From contig OY987232.1 in assembly GCA_963920705.1 (NCBI GenBank), positions 9,054,200 to 9,118,199 of the forward strand: 64,000 nt of DNA. The letters run 5' to 3'. Each line of letters begins with the position of its first letter. Position 1 is the first letter of the stretch. Shown one piece after another: positions 44,101-57,800 of the stretch. Origin of the DNA: Odiellus spinosus. Its lineage: Eukaryota > Arthropoda > Arachnida > Opiliones > Phalangiidae. Both the position numbers and the translations under genes were made by a program. Under the pieces are notes generated by a model, which had not been told where the DNA came from, did not search any database, and worked only from the letters and a program-made list of their open reading frames with translations.

Positions 44101-47100
44101 CCTCATTCCGCCCTTGCATCTCATTCCGCCCTTGCACCTCATTCCGCCCTTGCACCTCATTCCGCCCTTGCACCTCTTTCCGCCCTTGCACCTTATTACT
44201 CCCTTGCACCTCATTACGCCCTTGCATCTCATTACGCCCTTGCATCTCATTACGCCCTTGCATCTCATTACGCCCTTGCATCTCATCACGCCCTTGCATC
44301 TCATCACGCCCTTGCATCTCATCACGCCCTTGCATCTCATTACGCCCTTGCATCTCATTACGCCCTTGCATCTCATTACGCCCTTGCATCTCATTACGCC
44401 CTTGCATCTCATTACGCCCTTGCATCTCATTCCGCCCTTGCATCTCATTCCGCCCTTGCATCTCATTCCGCCCTTGCATCTCATTCCGCCCTTGCATCTC
44501 ATTCCGCCCTTTCATCTCATTCCGACCTTGCATCTCATTCCGACCTTGCATCTCATTCCGCCCTTGCATCTCATTCCGCCCTTGCACCTCATTCCGCCCT
44601 TGCACCTCATTCCGCCCTTGCACCTCATTCCGCCCTTGCACCTCATTCCGCCCTTGCACCTCATTCCGCCCTTGCACCTCATTCCGCCCTTGCACCTCAT
44701 TCCGCCCTTGCACCTCATTCCGCCCTTGCACCTCATTCCGCCCTTGCACCTCATTCCGCCCTTGCACCTCATTCCGCCCTTGCACCTCATTCCGCCCTTG
44801 CACCTCATTCCGCCCTTGCACCTCATTCCGACCTTGCACCTCATTCCGCCCTTGCATCTCATTCCGCCCTTGCACCTCATTCCGCCCTTGCACCTCATTC
44901 CGCCCTTGCACCTCTTTCCGCCCTTGCACCTCTTTCCGCCCTTGCACCTCATTACTCCCTTGCACCTCATTACGCCCTTGCATCTCATTACGCCCTTGCA
45001 TCTCATTACGCCCTTGCATCTCATCACGCCCTTGCATCTCATCACGCCCTTGCATCTCATCACGCCCTTGCATCTCATTACGCCCTTGCATCTCATCACG
45101 CCCTTGCATCTCATTACGCCCTTGCATCTCATTACGCCCTTGCATCTCATTACGCCCTTGCATCTCATTACGCCCTTGCATCTCATTACGCCCTTGCATC
45201 TCATTACGCCCTTGCATCTCATTCCGCCCTTGCATCTCATTCCGCCCTTGCATCTCATTCCGCCCTTGCATCTCATTCCGCCCTTGCATCTCATTCCGCC
45301 CTTTCATCTCATTCCGACCTTGCATCTCATTACGACCTTGCATCTCATTACGCCCTTGCATCTCATTACGCCCTTGCATCTCATTACGCCCTTGCATCTC
45401 ATTACGCCCTTGCACCTCATTACGCCCTTGCACCTCATTACGCCCTTGCACCTCATTACGCCCTTGCACCTCATTACGCCCTTGCATCTCATTACGCCCT
45501 TGCATCTCATTACGCCCTAGCATCTCATTACGCCCTAGCATCTCATTACGCCCTAGCATCTCATTACGCCCTTGCATCTCATTACGCCCTTGCATCTCAT
45601 TACGCCCTTGCATCTCATACCGCCCTTGCATCTCATACCGCCCTTGCATCTCATACCGCCCTTGCATCTCATACCGCCCTTGCATCTCATACCGCCCTTG
45701 CATCTCATACCGCCCTTGCATCTCATACCGCCCTTGCATCTCATACCGCCCTTGCATCTCATACCGCCCTTGCATCTCATACCGCCCTTGCATCTCATTA
45801 CGCCCTTGCATCTCATTACGCCCTTGCATCTCATTACGCCCTTGCATCTCATTACGCCCTTGCATCTCATTACGCCCATGCATCTCATTCCGCCCTTGAA
45901 TCTCATTCCGCCCTTGCATCTCATACCGCCCTTGCATCTCATACCGCCCTTGCATCTCATACCGCCCTTGCATCTCATACCGCCCTTGCATCTCATACCG
46001 CCCTTGCATCTCATACCGCCCTTGCATCTCATACCGCCCTTGCATCTCATTCCGCCCTTGCATCTCATACCGCCCTTGCATCTCATTACGCCCTTGCACC
46101 TCATTACGCCCTTGCACCTCATTACGCCCTTGCACCTCATTACGCCCTTGCACCTCATTACGCCCTTGCACCTCATTACGCCCTTGCACCTCATTACGCC
46201 CTTGCACCTCATTACGCCCTTGCACCTCATTACGCCCTTGCACCTCATTACGCCCTTGCACCTCATTACGCCCTTGCACCTCATTACGCCCTTGCACCTC
46301 ATTACGCCCTTGCACCTCATTACGCCCTTGCACCTCATTACGCCCTTGCACCTCATTACGCCCTTGCACCTCATTCCGCCCTTGCACCTCATTCCGCCCT
46401 TGCACCTCATTCCGCCCTTGCACCTCATTCCGCCCTTGCACCTCATTCCGCCCTTGCATCTCATTCCGCCCTTGCATCTCATTCCGCCCTTGCATCTCAT
46501 TCCGCCCTTGCATCTCATTCCGCCCTTGCATCTCATTCCGCCCTTGCATCTCATTCCGCCCTTGCATCTCATTCCGCCCTTGCATCTCATTCCGCCCTTG
46601 CATCTCATTCCGCCCTTGCATCTCATTCCGCCCTTGCATCTCATTCCGCCCTTGCATCTCATTCCGCCCTTGCATCTCATTCCGCCCTTGCACCTCATTC
46701 CGCCCTTGCACCTCATTCCGCCCTTGCACCTCATTCCGCCCTTGCACCTCATTCCGCCCTTGCACCTCATTCCGCCCTTGCACCTCATTCCGCCCTTGCA
46801 CCTCATTCCGCCCTTGCACCTCATTCCGCCCTTGCACCTCATTCCGCCCTTGCACCTCATTCCGCCCTTGCACCTCATTCCGCCCTTGCACCTCATTCCG
46901 CCCTTGCACCTCATTCCGCCCTTGCACCTCATTCCGCCCTTGCACCTCATTCCGCCCTTGCACCTCATTCCGCCCTTGCACCTCATTCCGCCCTTGCACC
47001 TCATTCCGCCCTTGCACCTCATTCCGCCCTTGCACCTCATTCCGCCCTTGCACCTCATTCCGCCCTTGCACCTCATTCCGCCCTTGCACCTCATTCCGCC

Positions 47101-50100
47101 CTTGCACCTCATTACGCCCTTGCACCTCATTACGCCCTTGCACCTCATTACGCCCTTGCATCTCATCACGCCCTTGCATCTCATCACGCCCTTGCATCTC
47201 ATCACGCCCTTGCATCTCATCACGCCCTTGCATCTCATCACGCCCTTGCATCTCATTACGCCCTTGCATCTCATTACGCCCTTGCATCTCATTACGCCCT
47301 TGCATCTCATTCCGCCCTTGCATCTCATTCCGCCCTTGCATCTCATTCCGCCCTTGCATCTCATTCGGCCCTTGCATCTCATTCCGCCCTTGCATCTCAT
47401 TCCGCCCTTGCATCTCATTCCGCCCTTGCATCTCATTCCGCCCTTGCATCTCATTCCGCCCTTGCATCTCATTCCGCCCTTGCACCTCATTCCGCCCTTG
47501 CACCTCATTCCGCCCTTGCACCTCATTCCGCCCTTGCACCTCATTCCGCCCTTGCACCTCATTCCGCCCTTGCACCTCATTCCGCCCTTGCACCTCATTC
47601 CGCCCTTGCACCTCATTCCGCCCTTGCACCTCATTCCGCCCTTGCATCTCATTCCGCCCTTGCACCTCATTCCGCCCTTGCACCTCATTCCGCCCTTGCA
47701 CCTCATTACGCCCTTGCACCTCATTACGCCCTTGCACCTCATTACGCCCTGGCACCTCATTACGCCCTGGCATCTCATTACGCCCTGGCATCTCATTACG
47801 CCCTGGCATCTCATTACGCCCTGGCATCTCATTACGCCCTGGCATCTCATTACGCCCTGGCATCTCATTACGCCCTGGCATCTCATTACGCCCTGGCATC
47901 TCATTGCGCCCTGGCATCTCATTGCGCCCTGGCACCTCATACCGCCCTGGCACCTCATACCGCCCTGGCACCTCATACCGCCCTGGCACCTCATACCGCC
48001 CTGGCATCTCATACCGCCCTGGCATCTCATTCCGCCCTGGCATCTCATACCGCCCTGGCATCTCATTCCGCCCTGGCATCTCATTCCGCCCTGGCATCTC
48101 TTTCCGCCCTGGCATCTCTTTCCGCCCTGGCATCTCATTCCGCCCTGGCATCTCATTCCGCCCTTGCATCTCATTCCGCCCTTGCATCTCATTCCGCCCT
48201 TGCATCTCATTACGCCCTTGCACCTCATTACGCCCTTGCACCTCATTACGCCCTTGCACCTCATTACGCCCTTGCATCTCATTACGCCCTTGCATCTCAT
48301 TACGCCCTGGCACCTCATTACGCCCTTGCACCTCATTACGCCCTTGCACCTCATTACGCCCTTGCATCTCATTACGCCCTTGCATCTCATTACGCCCTAG
48401 CATCTCATTACGCCCTAGCATCTCATTACGCCCTAGCATCTCATTACGCCCTTGCATCTCATTACGCCCTTGCATCTCATTACGCCCTTGCATCTCATAC
48501 CGCCCTTGCATCTCATACCGCCCTTGCATCTCATACCGCCCTTGCATCTCATACCGCCCTTGCATCTCATACCGCCCTTGCATCTCATACCGCCCTTGCA
48601 TCTCATACCGCCCTTGCATCTCATACCGCCCTTGCATCTCATACCGCCCTTGCATCTCATACCGCCCTTGCATCTCATACCGCCCTTGCATCTCATACCG
48701 CCCTTGCATCTCATACCGCCCTTGCATCTCATACCGCCCTTGCATCTCATTACGCCCTTGCATCTCATTACGCCCTTGCATCTCATTACGCCCATGCATC
48801 TCATTCCGCCCTTGCATCTCATTCCGCCCTTGCATCTCATACCGCCCTTGCATCTCATACCGCCCTTGCATCTCATACCGCCCTTGCATCTCATACCGCC
48901 CTTGCATCTCATACCGCCCTTGCATCTCATACCGCCCTTGCATCTCATACCGCCCTTGCATCTCATACCGCCCTTGCATCTCATTCCGCCATTGCATCTC
49001 ATACCGCCCTTGCATCTCATTACGCCCTTGCATCTCATTACGCCCTTGCATCTCATTACGCCCTTGCACCTCATTACGCCCTTGCACCTCATTACGCCTA
49101 TGCACCTCATTACGCCCTTGCACCTCATTACGCCCTTGCACCACATTACGCCCTTGCACCTCATTACGCCCTTGCACCTCATTACGCCCTTGCACCTCAT
49201 TACGCCCTTGCACCTCATTACGCCCTTGCACCTCATTACGCCCTTGCACCTCATTACGCCCTTGCACCTCATTACGCCCTTGCACCTCATTCCGCCCTTG
49301 CACCTCATTCCGCCCTTGCACCTCATTCCGCCCTTGCACCTCATTCCGCCCTTGCACCTCATTCCGCCCTTGCATCTCATTCCGCCCTTGCATCTCATTC
49401 CGCCCTTGCATCTCATTCCGCCCTTGCATCTCATTCCGCCCTTGCATCTCATTCCGCCCTTGCATCTCATTCCGCCCTTGCATCTCATTCCGCCCTTGCA
49501 TCTCATTCCGCCCTTGCATCTCATTCCGCCCTTGCATCTCATTCCGCCCTTGCATCTCATTCCGCCCTTGCATCTCATTCCGCCCTTGCATCTCATTCCG
49601 CCCTTGCATCTCATTCCGCCCTTGCATCTCATTCCGCCCTTGCACCTCATTCCGCCCTTGCACCTCATTCCGCCCTTGCACCTCATTCCGCCCTTGCACC
49701 TCATTCCGCCCTTGCACCTCATTCCGCCCTTGCACCTCATTCCGCCCTTGCACCTCATTCCGCCCTTGCACCTCATTCCGCCCTTGCACCTCATTCCGCC
49801 CTTGCACCTCATTCCGCCCTTGCACCTCATTCCGCCCTTGCACCTCATTCCGCCCTTGCACCTCATTCCGCCCTTGCACCTCATTCCGCCCTTGCACCTC
49901 ATTCCGCCCTTGCACCTCATTCCGCCCTTGCACCTCATTCCGCCCTTGCACCTCATTCCGCCCTTGCACCTCATTCCGCCCTTGCACCTCATTCCGCCCT
50001 TGCACCTCATTCCGCCCTTGCACCTCATTACGCCCTTGCACCTCATTACGCCCTTGCACCTCATTACGCCCTTGCACCTCATTACGCCCTTGCATCTCAT

Positions 50101-51830
50101 CACGCCCTTGCATCTCATCACGCCCTTGCATCTCATCACGCCCTTGCATCTCATCACGCCCTTGCATCTCATCACGCCCTTGCATCTCATTACGCCCTTG
50201 CATCTCATTACGCCCTTGCATCTCATTACGCCCTTGCATCTCATTCCGCCCTTGCATCTCATTCCGCCCTTGCATCTCATTCCGCCCTTGCATCTCATTC
50301 GGCCCTTGCATCTCATTCCGCCCTTGCATCTCATTCCGCCCTTGCATCTCATTCCGCCCTTGCATCTCATTCCGCCCTTGCATCTCATTCCGCCCTTGCA
50401 TCTCATTCCGCCCTTGCACCTCATTCCGCCCTTGCACCTCATTCCGCCCTTGCACCTCATTCCGCCCTTGCACCTCATTCCGCCCTTGCACCTCATTCCG
50501 CCCTTGCACCTCATTCCGCCCTTGCACCTCATTCCGCCCTTGCACCTCATTCCGCCCTTGCATCTCATTCCGCCCTTGCACCTCATTCCGCCCTTGCACC
50601 TCATTCCGCCCTTGCACCTCATTACGCCCTTGCACCTCATTACGCCCTTGCACCTCATTACGCCCTGGCACCTCATTACGCCCTGGCATCTCATTACGCC
50701 CTGGCATCTCATTACGCCCTGGCATCTCATTACGCCCTGGCATCTCATTACGCCCTGGCATCTCATTACGCCCTGGCATCTCATTACGCCCTGGCATCTC
50801 ATTACGCCCTGGCACCTCATACCGCCCTGGCACCTCATACCGCCCTGGCACCTCATACCGCCCTGGCACCTCATACCGCCCTGGCATCTCATACCGCCCT
50901 GGCATCTCATTCCGCCCTGGCATCTCATACCGCCCTGGCATCTCATTCCGATCTGGCATCTCATTCCGCCCTGGCATCTCATTCCGCCCTGGCATCTCTT
51001 TCCGCCCTGGCATCTCATTCCGCCCTGGCATCTCATTCCGCCCTGGCATCTCATTACGCCCTGGCATCTCATTTCGCCCTGGCATCTCATTTCGCCCTGG
51101 CATCTCATTTCGCCCTGGCATCTCATTTTACCCTGGCATCTCATTACGCCCTGGCATCTCATTTCGCCCTGGCATCTCATTTCGCCCTGGCATCTCATTT
51201 CGCCCTGGCATCTCATTACGGCCTGGCATCTCATTACGCCCTGGCATCTCATTACGCCCTGGCATCTCATTACGCCCTGGCATCTCATTACGCCCTGGCA
51301 TCTCATTACGCCCTGGCATCTCATTACGCCCTGGCATCTCATACCGCCCTTGCATCTCATACCGCCCTTGCATCTCATACCGCCCTTGCATCTCATACCG
51401 CCCTTGCATCTCATACCGCCCTTGCATCTCATACCGCCCTTGCATCTCATACCGCCCTTGCATCTCATACCGCCCTTGCATCTCATACCGCCCTTGCATC
51501 TCATACCGCCCTTGCATCTCATACCGCCCTTGCATCTCATTACGCCCTTGCTTCTCATTACGCCCTTGCTTCTCATTACGCCCTTGCATCTCATTACGCC
51601 CTTGCATCTCATAACGCCCTTGCATCTCATTACGCCCTTGCATCTCATTACGCCCTTGCATGTCATTACGCCCTTGCATCTCATTACGCCCTTGCATCTC
51701 GTTACGCCCTTGCATCTCGTTACGCCCTTGCATCTCGTTACGCCCTTGCATCTCGTTACGCCCTTGCATCTCGTTACGCCCTTGCATCTCATTCCGCCCT
51801 TGCATCTCATTCCGCCCTTGCATCTCATTC
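38160..51830 (+). repeat. Block C large unit 1 (13.7 kb)
   Basis: It begins with CCCTTTCATCTCATTCCTACC near 38172 and runs to the same landmark near 51832. Its left part (38.16-41.1 kb) matches 51.83-54.77 kb at offsets 13644-13662 (758-759 monomers), including CATTACGG runs, CATCGCATT triplets, CCCCTC monomers and CATTACTCC groups. Its right part (44.1-51.8 kb) matches 54.9-62.6 kb at offsets 10764-10890. Confidence 0.8.
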
Positions 51831-54800
51831 CGCCCTTTCATCTCATTCCTACCTTGCATCTCATTACGACCTTGCATCTCATTACGCCCTTGCATCTCAT
51901 TACGCCCTTGCATCTCATTACGCCCTTGCATCTCATTACGCCCTTGCACCTCATTACGCCCTTGCACCTCATTACGCCCTTGCACCTCATTACGCCCTTG
52001 CACCTCATTACGCCCTTGCATCTCATTACGCCCTTGCATCTCATTACGCCCTAGCATCTCATTACGCCCTAGCATCTCATTACGCCCTTGCATCTCATTA
52101 CGCCCTTGCATCTCATTACGCCCTTGCATCTCATACCGCCCTTGCATCTCATACCGCCCTTGCATCTCATACCGCCCTTGCATCTCATACCGCCCTTGCA
52201 TCTCATACCGCCCTTGCATCTCATACCGCCCTGGCATCTCATACCGCCCTGACATCTCATACCGCCCTGGCATCTCATACCGCCCTGGCATCTCATACCG
52301 CCCTGGCATCTCATACCGCCCTGGCATCTCATACCGCCCTGGCATCTCATACCGCCCTGGCATCTCATACCGCCCTGGCATCTCATACCGCCCTTGCATC
52401 TCATACCGCCCTTGCATCTCATTCCGCCCTTGCATCTCATACCGCCCTTGCATCTCATACCGCCCTCGCATCTCATACCGCCCTCGCATCTCATTCCGCC
52501 CTCGCATCTCATACCGCCCTCGCATCTCATTACGCCCTCGCATCTCATTACGCCCTCGCATCTCATTACGCCCTCGCATCTCATTACGCCCTCGCATCTC
52601 ATTACGGCCTCGCATCTCATTACGGCCTCGCATCTCATTACGGCCTCGCATCTCATTACGCCCTCGCATCTCATTACGCCCTCGCATTTCATTACGCCCT
52701 CGCATCGCATTACGCCCTCGCATCGCATTACGCCCTCGCATCGCATTACGCCCTCGCATCTCATTACGCCCTCGCATCTCATTACGCCCTCGCATCTCAT
52801 TACGCCCTCGCATCTCATTACGCCCTCGCATCTCATTACGCCCTCGCATCTCATTACGCCCTTGCCCCTCATTACGCCCTTGCCCCTCATTACTCCCTTG
52901 CATCTCATTACTCCCTTGCATCTCATTACTCCCTTGCATCTCATTACTCCCTTGCATCTCATTACGCCCTTGCATCTCATTACGCCCTTGCATCTCATTA
53001 CGCCCTTGCATCTCATTACGCCCTTGCATCTCATTCCGCCCTTGCATCTCATTCCGCCCTTGCATCTCATTCCGCCCTTGCATCTCATTCCGCCCTTGCA
53101 TCTCATTCCGCCCTTGCATCTCATTCCGCCCTTGCATCTCATACCGCCCTTGCATCTCATACCGCCCTTGCATCTCATACCGCCCTCGCATCTCATACCG
53201 CCCTCGCATCTCATTCCGCCCTCGCATCTCATACCGCCCTCGCATCTCATTACGCCCTCGCATCTCATTACGCCCTCGCATCTCATTACGCCCTCGCATC
53301 TCATTACGCCCTCGCATCTCATTACGGCCTCGCATCTCATTACGGCCTCGCATCTCATTACGGCCTCGCATCTCATTACGGCCTCGCATCTTATTACGGC
53401 CTCGCATCTCATTACGCCCTCGCATCTCATTACGCCCTCGCATTTCATTACGCCCTCGCATCGCATTACGCCCTCGCATCGCATTACGCCCTCGCATCGC
53501 ATTACGCCCTCGCATCTCATTACGCCCTCGCATCTCATTACGCCCTCGCATCTCATTACGCCCTCGCATCTCATTACGCCCTCGCATCTCATTACGCCCT
53601 CGCATCTCATTACGCCCTTGCCCCTCATTACGCCCTTGCCCCTCATTACTCCCTTGCATCTCATTACTCCCTTGCATCTCATTACTCCCTTGCATCTCAT
53701 TACTCCCTTGCATCTCATTACGCCCTTGCATCTCATTACGCCCTAGCATCTCATTACGCCCTTGCATCTCATTACGCCCTTGCATCTCATTACGCCCTTG
53801 CATCTCATTACGCCCTTGCATCTCATACCGCCCTTGCATCTCATACCGCCCTTGCATCTCATACCGCCCTTGCATCTCATACCGCCCTTGCATCTCTTAC
53901 CGCCCTTGCATCTCATACCGCCCTTGCATCTCATACCGCCCTTGCATCTCATACCGCCCTTGCATCTCATACCGCCCTTGCATCTCATACCGCCCTTGCA
54001 TCTCATTACGCCCTTGCATCTCATTACGCCCTTGCATCTCATTACGCCCTTGCATCTCATTACGCCCTTGCATCTCATTACGCCCTTGCATCTCATTCCG
54101 CCCTTGCATCTCATTCCGCCCTTGCATCTCATTCCGCCCTTGCATCTCATTCCGCCCTTGCATCTCATTCCGCCCTTGCATCTCATTCCGCCCTTGCATC
54201 TCATACCGCCCTTGCATCTCATACCGCCCTTGCATCTCATACCGCCCTTGCATCTCATACCGCCCTTGCATCTCATACCGCCCTTGCATCTCATACCGCC
54301 CTTGAATCTCATACCACCCTTGCATCTCATACCGCCCTTGCATCTCATTCCGCCCTTGCATCTCATACCGCCCTTGCATCTCATACCGCCCTTGCATCTC
54401 ATACCGCCCTTGCATCTCATTACGCCCTTGCATCTCTTTACGCCCTTGCACCTCATTACGCCCTTGCATCTCATAACGCCCTTGCACCTCATTACGCCCT
54501 TGCACCTCATTACGCCCTTGCACCTCATTACGCCCTTGCACCTCATTACGCCCTTGCACCTCATTACGCCCTTGCACCTCATTACGCCCTTGCACCTCAT
54601 TACGCCCTTGCACCTCATTACGCCCTTGCACCTCATTACGCCCTTGCACCTCATTACGCCCTTGCACCTCATTACGCCCTTGCACCTCATTACGCCCTTG
54701 CACCTCATTACGCCATTGCACCTCATTACGCACTTGCACCTCATTACGCCCTTGCACCTCATTACGCCCTTGCATCTCATTCCGCCCTTGCACCTCATTC

Positions 54801-57800
54801 CGCCCTTGCACCTCATTCCGCCCTTGCACCTCATTCCGCCCTTGCACCTCATTCCGCCCTTGCACCTCATTCCGCCCTTGCACCTCATTCCGCCCTTGCA
54901 TCTCATTCCGCCCTTGCACCTCATTCCGCCCTTGCACCTCATTCCGCCCTTGCACCTCTTTCCGCCCTTGCACCTCATTACTCCCTTGCACCTCATTACG
55001 CCCTTGCATCTCATTACGCCCTTGCATCTCATTACGCCCTTGCATCTCATTACGCCCTTGCATCTCATCAAGCCCTTGCATCTCATCACGCCCTTGCATC
55101 TCATCACGCCCTTGCATCTCATTACGCCCTTGCATCTCATTACGCCCTTGCATCTCATTACGCCCTTGCATCTCATTACGCCCTTGCATCTCATTACGCC
55201 CTTGCATCTCATTCCGCCCTTGCATCTCATTCCGCCCTTGCATCTCATTCCGCCCTTGCATCTCATTCCGCCCTTGCATCTCATTCCGCCCTTTCATCTC
55301 ATTCCGACCTTGCATCTCATTCCGACCTTGCATCTCATTCCGCCCTTGCATCTCATTCCGCCCTTGCACCTCATTCCGCCCTTGCACCTCATTCCGCCCT
55401 TGCACCTCATTCCGCCCTTGCACCTCATTCCGCCCTTGCACCTCATTCCGCCCTTGCACCTCATTCCGCCCTTGCACCTCATTCCGCCCTTGCACCTCAT
55501 TCCGCCCTTGCACCTCATTCCGCCCTTGCACCTCATTCCGCCCTTGCACCTCATTCCGCCCTTGCACCTCATTCCGCCCTTGCACCTCATTCCGACCTTG
55601 CACCTCATTCCGCCCTTGCATCTCATTCCGCCCTTGCACCTCATTCCGCCCTTGCACCTCATTCCGCCCTTGCACCTCTTTCCGCCCTTGCACCTCTTTC
55701 CGCCCTTGCACCTCATTACTCCCTTGCACCTCATTACGCCCTTGCATCTCATTACGCCCTTGCATCTCATTACGCCCTTGCATCTCATCACGCCCTTGCA
55801 TCTCATCACGCCCTTGCATCTCATCACGCCCTTGCATCTCATTACGCCCTTGCATCTCATCACGCCCTTGCATCTCATTACGCCCTTGCATCTCATTACG
55901 CCCTTGCATCTCATTACGCCCTTGCATCTCATTACGCCCTTGCATCTCATTACGCCCTTGCATCTCATTACGCCCTTGCATCTCATTCCGCCCTTGCATC
56001 TCATTCCGCCCTTGCATCTCATTCCGCCCTTGCATCTCATTCCGCCCTTGCATCTCATTCCGCCCTTTCATCTCATTCCGACCTTGCATCTCATTACGAC
56101 CTTGCATCTCATTACGCCCTTGCATCTCATTACGCCCTTGCATCTCATTACGCCCTTGCATCTCATTACGCCCTTGCACCTCATTACGCCCTTGCACCTC
56201 ATTACGCCCTTGCACCTCATTACGCCCTTGCACCTCATTACGCCCTTGCATCTCATTACGCCCTTGCATCTCATTACGCCCTAGCATCTCATTACGCCCT
56301 AGCATCTCATTACGCCCTAGCATCTCATTACGCCCTAGCATCTCATTACGCCCTTGCATCTCATTACGCCCTTGCATCTCATTACGCCCTTGCATCTCAT
56401 ACCGCCCTTGCATCTCATACCGCCCTTGCATCTCATACCGCCCTTGCATCTCATACCGCCCTTGCATCTCATACCGCCCTTGCATCTCATACCGCCCTTG
56501 CATCTCATACCGCCCTTGCATCTCATACCGCCCTTGCATCTCATACCGCCCTTGCATCTCATACCGCCCTTGCATCTCATACCGCCCTTGCATCTCATTA
56601 CGCCCTTGCATCTCATTACGCCCTTGCATCTCATTACGCCCTTGCATCTCATTACGCCCTTGCATCTCATTACGCCCTTGCATCTCATTACGCCCATGCA
56701 TCTCATTCCGCCCTTGCATCTCATTCCGCCCTTGCATCTCATACCGCCCTTGCATCTCATACCGCCCTTGCATCTCATACCGCCCTTGCATCTCATACCG
56801 CCCTTGCATCTCATACCGCCCTTGCATCTCATACCGCCCTTGCATCTCATACCGCCCTTGCATCTCATTCCGCCCTTGCATCTCATACCGCCCTTGCATC
56901 TCATTACGCCCTTGCATCTCATTACGCCCTTGCACCTCATTACGCCCTTGCACCTCATTACGCCCTTGCACCTCATTACGCCCTTGCACCTCATTACGCC
57001 CTTGCACCTCATTACGCCCTTGCACCTCATTACGCCCTTGCACCTCATTACGCCCTTGCACCTCATTACGCCCTTGCACCTCATTACGCCCTTGCACCTC
57101 ATTACGCCCTTGCACCTCATTACGCCCTTGCACCTCATTACGCCCTTGCACCTCATTACGCCCTTGCACCTCATTACGCCCTTGCACCTCATTCCGCCCT
57201 TGCACCTCATTCCGCCCTTGCACCTCATTCCGCCCTTGCACCTCATTCCGCCCTTGCACCTCATTCCGCCCTTGCATCTCATTCCGCCCTTGCATCTCAT
57301 TCCGCCCTTGCATCTCATTCCGCCCTTGCATCTCATTCCGCCCTTGCATCTCATTCCGCCCTTGCATCTCATTCCGCCCTTGCATCTCATTCCGCCCTTG
57401 CATCTCATTCCGCCCTTGCATCTCATTCCGCCCTTGCATCTCATTCCGCCCTTGCATCTCATTCCGCCCTTGCATCTCATTCCGCCCTTGCATCTCATTC
57501 CGCCCTTGCACCTCATTCCGCCCTTGCACCTCATTCCGCCCTTGCACCTCATTCCGCCCTTGCACCTCATTCCGCCCTTGCACCTCATTCCGCCCTTGCA
57601 CCTCATTCCGCCCTTGCACCTCATTCCGCCCTTGCACCTCATTCCGCCCTTGCACCTCATTCCGCCCTTGCACCTCATTCCGCCCTTGCACCTCATTCCG
57701 CCCTTGCACCTCATTCCGCCCTTGCACCTCATTCCGCCCTTGCACCTCATTCCGCCCTTGCACCTCATTCCGCCCTTGCACCTCATTCCGCCCTTGCACC